A stretch of 64,000 nt of DNA, taken from Lumnitzera littorea. Lineage: Eukaryota > Streptophyta > Magnoliopsida > Myrtales > Combretaceae. Location: assembly GCA_024138015.1 (NCBI GenBank), contig JAMXBB010000007.1, positions 66,092,133 through 66,156,132 on the forward strand, given 5' to 3'. A model generated the notes under the pieces. That model did no database searches. It was given only the letters and a program-made list of their open reading frames with translations, and had not been told where the DNA came from. This document shows, in pieces, positions 58,083 through 64,000 of the stretch. The stretch's first letter is position 1, and every line of letters begins with the position of its first letter. Position numbers and translations under genes: made by a program.

Positions 58083-58585
58083 GTAGTTCATGGTAGTCTA
58101 AGAACAAAGTTTATACTTAGTTCAGTCCATGGCCTCATTAGAATAGGTAGGGGCATTTCTTTCCTTTGTTCGAGTCAGCATTTAGATTTCTTGTACACTG
58201 CACAGCTTTCCATAACTCGGTGCACATCTCTTCTCATTCTTTACTAAAAGAATTAGCCATTCAATAGTTCACAAGTACTCCTCTCTCCAAAGTGTCCGGA
58301 GAGCCCTCTACTGTAGGCTTCCCTGATTAATAATTCCTGTAGGGAACAAGTCGGCACACACAGTCTCCCTCCTCGGAACAGATAGCCATCCTCCACATAA
58401 TACCCATCCACTATCCTCCCATTGACGCATCGCGAAATTATTGATCTAAAGTATTGATCCCCGGAGTATCGTTCTTTGATACTCGCAAAATCAAACAACT
58501 TGGTTTGAAGTTCTAATAAGAGCACATGCCTTCTCGAAAGAGCATCTGCAACTACATTGCTCTTTCCTTGCTTGGACCTTATCAC
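58083..58585 (-). pseudogene. C integrase, N-terminal part only
   Basis: YVEDGYLFRGGRLCVPTCSLQ and REAYSRGLSGHFGERSTCELL form the zinc-binding domain (open 58253-58585). After a stop come RMRRDVHRVMESCAVYKKSKC and WTELSINFVLRLP; the first catalytic Asp reads Asn. The protein then breaks off at 58083, before the second Asp. Confidence 0.85.
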
Positions 58586-58599
58586 AAAATTGAATCCTC

Positions 58600-58966
58600 C
58601 GAGGAATTCAACCCATCTCGCCTACCACTTTGACAACATGGTCTAACTTCAGAGGTACCTCAATGATTCATTATCAATGTATATGACAAATTCTCTTGGT
58701 AGTAAATAATGTTGCCATACTTGCATTGCTTAGATTAGTGCCAAAAGTTCTATGTCATATACGGAGTAGTTTAGCTGTGGTCTTAGGAGCTTTTCACTAT
58801 GGAAGGCAATTGGTCGGCCTTCCCGCATCAGGATAACACCTATTCCAACATTCGATGTGTCGCATTTTAGGTAAAAAATTTTGTCGAAGTTGGGTAATAC
58901 TAATATCGGGGCGGAAGTCAATCTTTCTTTTACATCGGCAAAACTCTTCTCCTCTTTTTCTCCCCA
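58600..58966 (-). pseudogene. C RNase H
   Basis: The open piece 58730-58921 has LVLPNFDKIFYLKCDTSNVG, VILMREGRPIAFHSEKL and LNYSVYDIELLALI. The catalytic CDTS Asp is present. Downstream the DHESL block is degraded (NESLRYL near 58650). Confidence 0.87.
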
Positions 58967-59750
58967 TCAGAAGTCGGTGTTCTTTTTTGTAAGCTTAGTA
59001 AGTGGTGTAGTGATGGTGCTAAAATTCCTGATAAACCTTTTGTAAAACGAAGCCAGTCCGTGGAAACTTCTTATGTTATCACAAGTAATAGGAGTCGGCC
59101 ACTCAACAATTACTTTGATCTTCTCATCATCGACTTGTAAGCCTCCTCCACTGATTACATACCCCAAGAATACCACTTCCTCTTAGCAGAAGCAACACTT
59201 CTTCAAGTTGCTGAATAGTCTCTTGGCACGAAGGATGTCCACGACGGTTTTAAGATGTTTACAGTGACTTGGCATGTCGGTACTATAGACCAGGATGTCG
59301 TCAAAGTATACCATGACATAGTTCCCTATGAGATGTTGCAACACATCGTTCATAAGTCTCATGAAAGTGCTTTGTGCATTTGACAAGCCGAAGGGCATGA
59401 CCATCTACTCATAAAGTTCATGTCGAGTCTTAAACGTAGTTTTCCACTCATCTTCTAACCTCATGAGGATTTGATAGTAGCCAGACTTGAGATCAATCTT
59501 GTTGAAAATCTTAGCTCTACTTAGCTCATCCAACATGTTTTTTGGCCTCAGGATTGGATACCTATATTTGATTGTGATTTTGCTCACGACTTGGTTGTTA
59601 ACATACATTCGCCAAGTCCCATCCTCCTTCGGTACTAAAAGTGCAAGCACGACATAAGGGATGAGACTTTCTCTCACATAACCTCTCTCTAAAAACTCAT
59701 TAACTTGACATTGGAGTTCAGAAGCTTACTCAGGATTCATTCGATAAGCT
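58967..59750 (-). pseudogene. C reverse transcriptase, catalytic motif kept
   Basis: Three adjoining open pieces: 59405-59677 (ALLVPKEDGTWRMYVNNQVV, ITIKYRYPILRPKNML, FNKIDLKSGYYQI), 59183-59404 (MPFGLSNAQSTFMRLMN and YFDDILVYS, with YFDD at 59297-59308) and 58967-59176 (FLGYVISGGGLQVDDEKI, thumb). Only single stops separate them, at expected Trp and Gln codons. It is the best-preserved RT in the window and the only chromovirus copy here with an intact YFDD. Confidence 0.92.
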
Positions 59751-60089
59751 AACTTATTCAGTAGTGCAGCGCCAGGTACTAAGTCAATGTAGTGCTCTAT
59801 ACCTTGAGTTGGGGGCAACCCCTCAGATAACTATTCTGGGAACAAGTCAGCATAGTCATCTAGCAATCCTTTGATTTCTTGGGGAAGCTTACCCTGCTCC
59901 TTCATTTCCAATAGTTACCTGACCAACAATATGGTTGGCTCGTCAGCACTGATGGCTTCTCGTCGCTCGGCTTTACTCATCGCTAGAGCTTTCTTTGATC
60001 CGCGAGTGAGTTTTGTCTATAGCTTGTGAACTTCTCTTTGTGGCATCGAATTCAGCATGATCTTCCAGTCATCCTTTTCCAATATATAC

Positions 60090-60409
60090 GTGTTCCTATA
60101 GCTGTTATGTATAACTCTCCTATTAAACAACCACGGCCTACCTAGTAACACATGGGAAGCATACATAGGTAGGATGTTGCAAAGGATCTAGTCAGAGTAA
60201 TTCCCTATAGTGATGGGTAACAGTATTTGCCGAGTGACATGTAATGCTCCTTTCTCACTCAACCAGTACAACATGTATGGCCTAGGATGTGCAACAGTTG
60301 ACGGCTTCAGTTTTGAAACAAGATCAGCCGATGCTACATTGGTGCAACTTCTATTATCTACAATGAGAGCACACATCCGATCATTCACCTTGCAAGTGGT
60401 ATGAAACAA
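60090..60409 (-). pseudogene. C aspartic protease, decayed
   Basis: The open piece 60188-60409 reads FHTTCKVNDRMCALIVDNRSCTNVAS, where DGGS is expected, so the glycines are lost though the Asp stays. HPRPYMLYWLSEKGALHVT follows, and below 60188 the DILPM and LLGRPW-type block (LGRPWLFN near 60130). Confidence 0.83.
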
Positions 60410-60599
60410 ATTCTCCCTCTGCTCCTCCTTTCATGGGGGTTCTACACTCATAACGCGCCGGACAACCATGACTAACTAGTCTAAGTCCTTAGGAAATACG
60501 TTCTCTTCAATCAGTTCTTTCTCGGCATTTTCTTTCTTAGTAGGAACCTCCTCCTCCTTGGGTTCCTCATCTGTACTCTTTACTTCTAACTTCGAGATG

Positions 60600-61631
60600 T
60601 TTCCCTTAATGACTATTGTCCTTTGATTCGGGCACTAAGCAGCCATATGTCCGAACCCTTGATACTTGAAGTACTTGATTTGGCTGGTCTTCCTATTAGA
60701 CCCTTGCCCTTTCTCATATGTTCGGGTCGGCACTACATCTTCGAGGCGGCCTTTGTGCTTGGCTCTAACATCAACTCTTCTGCTTAGCTCAATACTAGAC
60801 TGAGCTTGGTCACTTGCCTATCCTAGTTGGCCAGTCGGCATTCTGGTCGTTACTCGGCTCCTTTGCCTCTCCACTTGCTAGGCAATCCTAATAACTTCAT
60901 CCATTGTGTCAAATCATTGGAGCTCCACAATATCTTAGATGCCTCCTCTCAATCCAGTAATTAACCTTAAGATTATTTGAGTAGGTAGTTCCTCCACTTC
61001 GCATCTTATCATATACCCATCAACAATTCGGCCTCCTTATCTCAACACCTGAAGTTGAGTGAAAGAATCTTGGAGATACATTTCCGACATGAATTTGTTT
61101 CTGAGCACTCTTTTCATCTCGGGCCAAGTGTTAATCTCTCAGTGCCCCTCTCTTCTTCTTATGGCCTGAAAATTCTTCTACCACATGGTGGCATATCCAA
61201 AGAATTTAACAGCAGCAGTCCTCACTTTCTCATAATCCTTATTTTGATAGTAATCAAATACACGCTCTACCTTCTCTTCCCAATCTAGACACTCGTCAGC
61301 ATTCCCAAATCCATTGAAACTTAAAATTCTAAGCTTCATATGATCGGATGCTTAGGTCTATCCTTCGCCTTATTCGTTTGCTAACTCCTCCACCTTGAAC
61401 TAATCGAGCTGGGTTCTGACTTCTAACAGGTTAAGTAGCTTGTAGAGTGTTTTATGCGGCCTCAGTGGGTCGGCAAGACAGGGCATGAATAGCTCGGGTT
61501 AGGTCTACTAAGAGTTTAGCTACCTTATTAAGTTTCTCGTTAGTGCTTCTAAGAGTTCTTTGAGATTGTCGTCCATAGTGGACAACTCCACTACCATCAC
61601 CAGCACTAACATTCATACTTGGGTCTGTCAT
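60600..61631 (-). pseudogene. C gag, decayed
   Basis: Start chosen at the ATG 61629-61631: MTDPSMNVSAG aligns with B2 gag MIDLSVNV. The region 61050-61500 keeps pieces of the gag core with many stops. The zinc knuckle (about 60620-60680) reads YFKYQGFGHMAAQC, two Cys having become Tyr. Acidic and Glu-rich residues follow (SKLEVKSTDEEPKEEE-like near 60570). Confidence 0.78.
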
Positions 61632-61796
61632 TTTTTTTTTCCCTTACAGATTCAAAATTCAAACAAACACTTTAGAAAGTGAACAGCTAATAACATAGCA
61701 GTTAAATGAACACAATAACTGACTCTATTTCACATACGCAAAACCGAACACAATAGAACTTCAAGAAGAACTAACTATAGTTCACACAAAACCTCT

Positions 61797-61811
61797 ACTT
61801 TGATACTAAGA
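61797..61811 (-). promoter_or_regulatory. C primer binding site
   Basis: Minus strand TCTTAGTATCAAAG next to the LTR end CGCACCA. It is a one- or two-step decay of TTGGTATCAGAGC, complementary to initiator Met tRNA, and equals the B2 site. Confidence 0.8.
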
Positions 61812-62649
61812 TGGTGCGAACTGTGACTAAGAACAGACAAGGCCGATCGCTAGATAGGTCCAAGCTTACATAAAACTCGAAAAAGGGTTAATGGGGAAAG
61901 GTATGAAAAGTACGACAAAGACGAATGGAATAGTAAGCAAAAACTCATGAATAGCTTCGGAGGATATGATGCATCAATGGAACTTCTGAGGACTCATGGC
62001 ACAATTCAATATGATGTAAAAATTGGTTTGGTGAGGTTACCTGCTACTTAATCTTGCTTAAGGGAAAGGATAAGAGTGATGCTGAGAGTAAACAAGTAGT
62101 GTTTACATAAGGAAGAAAGTACTCAAGTGTATTAAAGGTAATTTGATAAGTTATAGCTATAAGTACAAGGGTATTTATACCCGTAAGTTAGGACAACTTG
62201 CCTAAAAGGGTTCCTAAAGAAGCAATGTACATGACACAAAAGGGTAAAAATAAATATACAAGGAAAACAATCATTGGTACTACAGATTCTCCATACGATA
62301 CTATATACATGGCGATGCTGCATTGGCGAGGTTGTTGGGAGATGTGAATAAAAAGTACGGACAAGTGAGCTTGTCCGAACAGGAATGGCCTAGTCAATCT
62401 ACATTCTCAGTCTCTTAGCTTCTTAACAAAGATGATGTCGAGTTATTGGTCAGCTCAGTATTAGAGTAATCATTAACTTGGCATAACACAGAATAATGGG
62501 CGATCATACGGCATGGCATTAAAGGTGACTTGACAAGGAAGTACTTAGCCTTGGCAAGGGTGGGTTAGAACATAAGGATTTATCGTGCTATCCCTTTTAG
62601 TCTTCGAGCTCAGCTGCAGGTCAAAGGTCCCGTAGCTTAATTCCCATCA
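61812..62649 (-). mobile_element. C 5' LTR, 838 bp
   Basis: Minus-strand start TGATGGGAATTAAG, end GTTCGCACCA, abutting the primer site. The residues GPLTCS-AR-RLKG at its start show the same coding overlap as in B2. Its near copy is the solo LTR at 56889-57743. Confidence 0.87.
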
Positions 62650-62654
62650 AAGAT

Positions 62655-63010
62655 AGTGCCCATACCAATGTTTGATGTATCACATTCTAACTCAAAAATC
62701 TTCTAGAAATCAAGTAAGGCTAATACAAGAGTGGAAGCCAACCTTGTCTTTACTTCAACAAAACTCCTCTCTTCTCTTTCTCCCTACTTAAATTCAATAA
62801 TCTGCTTCGTTAGCTCAGTAAGGAGTGTAACAATGGTACTGAAGTTTCTAATGAACCTTTAATAAAAGGATGCCAGTCTATGGAAACTTCTCACCTTGGC
62901 ATAGGTAGTTGGAGTTGGCTATTCGACAATAGCTTGGATCTGCTCATCATCTAGTCATAAGCCACCTCCACTAACTATATAGCCTAGAAACAGCACTTCC
63001 TCCTAGTAGA
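62655..63010 (-). pseudogene. D RT end/RNase H start, original copy
   Basis: Reading down from 63010: CCFY-EEVLFLGYIVSGGGL (RT connection), ADQIQAIVE-like residues, the thumb FHRLASF, then RNase H start LECDTSNIGMG. It is cut by C at 62650 and by the S LTR at 63016. The rest of D RT, protease and gag must lie right of the S LTR, outside the window. Confidence 0.82.
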
Positions 63011-63015
63011 AGCAA

Positions 63016-64000
63016 TGATACGAGGCAAGCGCACCTATCAATTTTAATATAGCGGATGTGAGTCCGAGTTGATCCCTCAGAGATTTTGAGTACTAATATT
63101 AACTTTAGCTTTATTATCTAACCGGAAAATTATGATAAATTGAATGAATTAAAAATAATGAAATTAACAACTAAACTAATTATGAGACTTAATTACACAA
63201 ATTAGAAAGCAATAAAACTACGAACGACTTCAAGTATGCAATAATGTATTTAGGAATTATTTCCCCTAGTGTTTAACATGTAACCTTTTTAAAATATATT
63301 CAATTTAGTTTAAATTATTCTTGACCGGAGGGATTCACAATTAAAGCTAATATCTTTCTCAAGCATATTAACCCTAATTCTAAATTATTTACCGAAATCT
63401 CTTCACTTAGTAATATAACTTAGAATTGCATTAATGTATAATGAATTCCCATACAAACAATCAACTTTCCGAAAGAAACATGTATCTTATCTCTAAGTAT
63501 ACATGTAATTCTCTTCAATTATGCTAAGATCTAATTACACATGCATTTCTCAATCAACATGCATAATATCATATATTGACACTCTAGAATTATCAATCCA
63601 CAACCAAACGACATAATTGAATCAAGAAAAGATAGAAACTTTCTTGAAATTATAATTCAATCCAAGGGTTACATGAAACCCTAGGTTCCATAATCCTAAA
63701 TACTTGAATTCTAAGCTATCATAATGAATCTAAAAACGAGTTTCATCAATAATATAAAATAAAACATGAAAACCCCTCTTGATTTGATGAACAATCTCTC
63801 TAATCTTGAAATCGATGTTGTTTTTGCTTCTTGATGTTGTTTCTCCTTAAGTCTCTTCTTGTCTCTTGTCTCTCTTTGTTTCTGTAATGTCTCTCTCTCT
63901 TTTAAACCCTAAGACCCCCTTATATATGTATATTACACGGATTTTATTTTCGTCACCAGACACGGCCTGGGACACGGCCGTGTCCCCAGGTCGTGTAACT
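63016..64000 (-). mobile_element. Family S LTR, copy 3, reversed, well preserved
   Basis: Plus-strand start TGATACGAGGCAAG is the reverse of the LTR end; AGCAA (63011-63015) is the likely left duplication. It runs off the edge. At 63960-63996 it keeps a CpG-rich palindrome, decayed in copies 1 and 2. TATATA-type sequence at about 63923-63935 fits the promoter on the minus strand. Confidence 0.82.
63960..63996. repeat. Palindrome centred on GACACGGCCGTGTC
   Basis: GACACGGCCGTGTC (63971-63984) is a perfect 14-bp palindrome, widened by CCTGG/CCAGG and ACACGGCC/GGTCGTGT arms. Decayed forms occur at 2171-2220 and 40683-40731. It lies upstream of the TATA box of the LTR, so it may be a regulatory site or a transcript hairpin; this is inference. 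Confidence 0.8.

Larger units (their letters stand above)
58083..62649 (-). mobile_element. C: chromovirus-like retrotransposon, truncated in integrase
   Basis: Minus-strand order: 5' LTR, primer site, gag, protease, RT, RNase H, integrase zinc finger and start of the core. It is inserted in the RNase H gene of D (duplication AAGAT at 62650-62654). It stops at about 58083, in the first strand of the integrase core, and continues as D sequence. Same family as B1, B2 and D but the least decayed of them. Confidence 0.87.

Overview
This window is repeat-only nuclear DNA from a flowering plant. No host gene, rRNA or tRNA is visible. It is AT-rich and made almost entirely of nested, decayed Ty3/gypsy LTR retrotransposons, with solo LTRs inserted into them. 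The plant assignment rests on Tat/Ogre-type elements with two RNase H domains and an extra ORF1, on chromovirus-type elements with an initiator-Met-tRNA-like primer site, and on a mutation pattern (stops where Gln or Trp is expected, Asp to Asn and Glu to Lys at catalytic sites) that fits long-term cytosine methylation. The species cannot be named from the sequence.

Layout. 1-12508: Tat-type element T1, minus strand (integrase, archaeal-type RNase H, RNase H, RT, protease, gag, ORF1, primer site, 3.0-kb 5' LTR), with a 1.3-kb solo LTR (family S) in its RT. 13071-22785: plus-strand 5' part of a second Tat element, E2 (LTR, primer site, ORF1, gag, protease, RT, RNase H, start of archaeal RNase H). 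22786-26374: a 3.6-kb solo LTR (family U). 26375-40218: chromovirus-like element B1, interrupted by a complete 6.7-kb relative (B2) and a 2.7-kb solo Tat LTR. 40407-43655: another S LTR, a tandem 0.69-kb LTR-like duplication and a Tat LTR fragment. 43656-48277: the 3' part of E2, minus strand (3' LTR, minisatellite, integrase, rest of archaeal RNase H). 48278-51763: the second U LTR, inverted. 51764-63015: chromovirus-like elements D and C, minus strand, with a solo Tat LTR, a solo C-type LTR and a partial duplication. 63016-64000: a third, much less decayed S LTR.

The main result is structural. The two U LTRs are in opposite orientation and their target-site duplications are swapped: AGCAG flanks the outer left end of one and the inner end of the other, and CCCAT/TCCAT flanks the two remaining ends. 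Both outer sequences become continuous if 26375-48277 is turned round: the archaeal RNase H of E2 runs on, E2 regains a 3' LTR with a matching duplication (ATTGG/GTTGG), and the 3' LTR of D becomes whole. The simplest reading is a 21.9-kb inversion by recombination between two inverted solo LTRs, after both had inserted. An assembly misjoin at the same repeats is the main alternative.

Nothing here works as a cellular system and no new type of gene system was found. The value lies in an unusually legible insertion history: at least five nested insertions keep 5-bp duplications, and in several of them removing the insert restores the interrupted reading frame.
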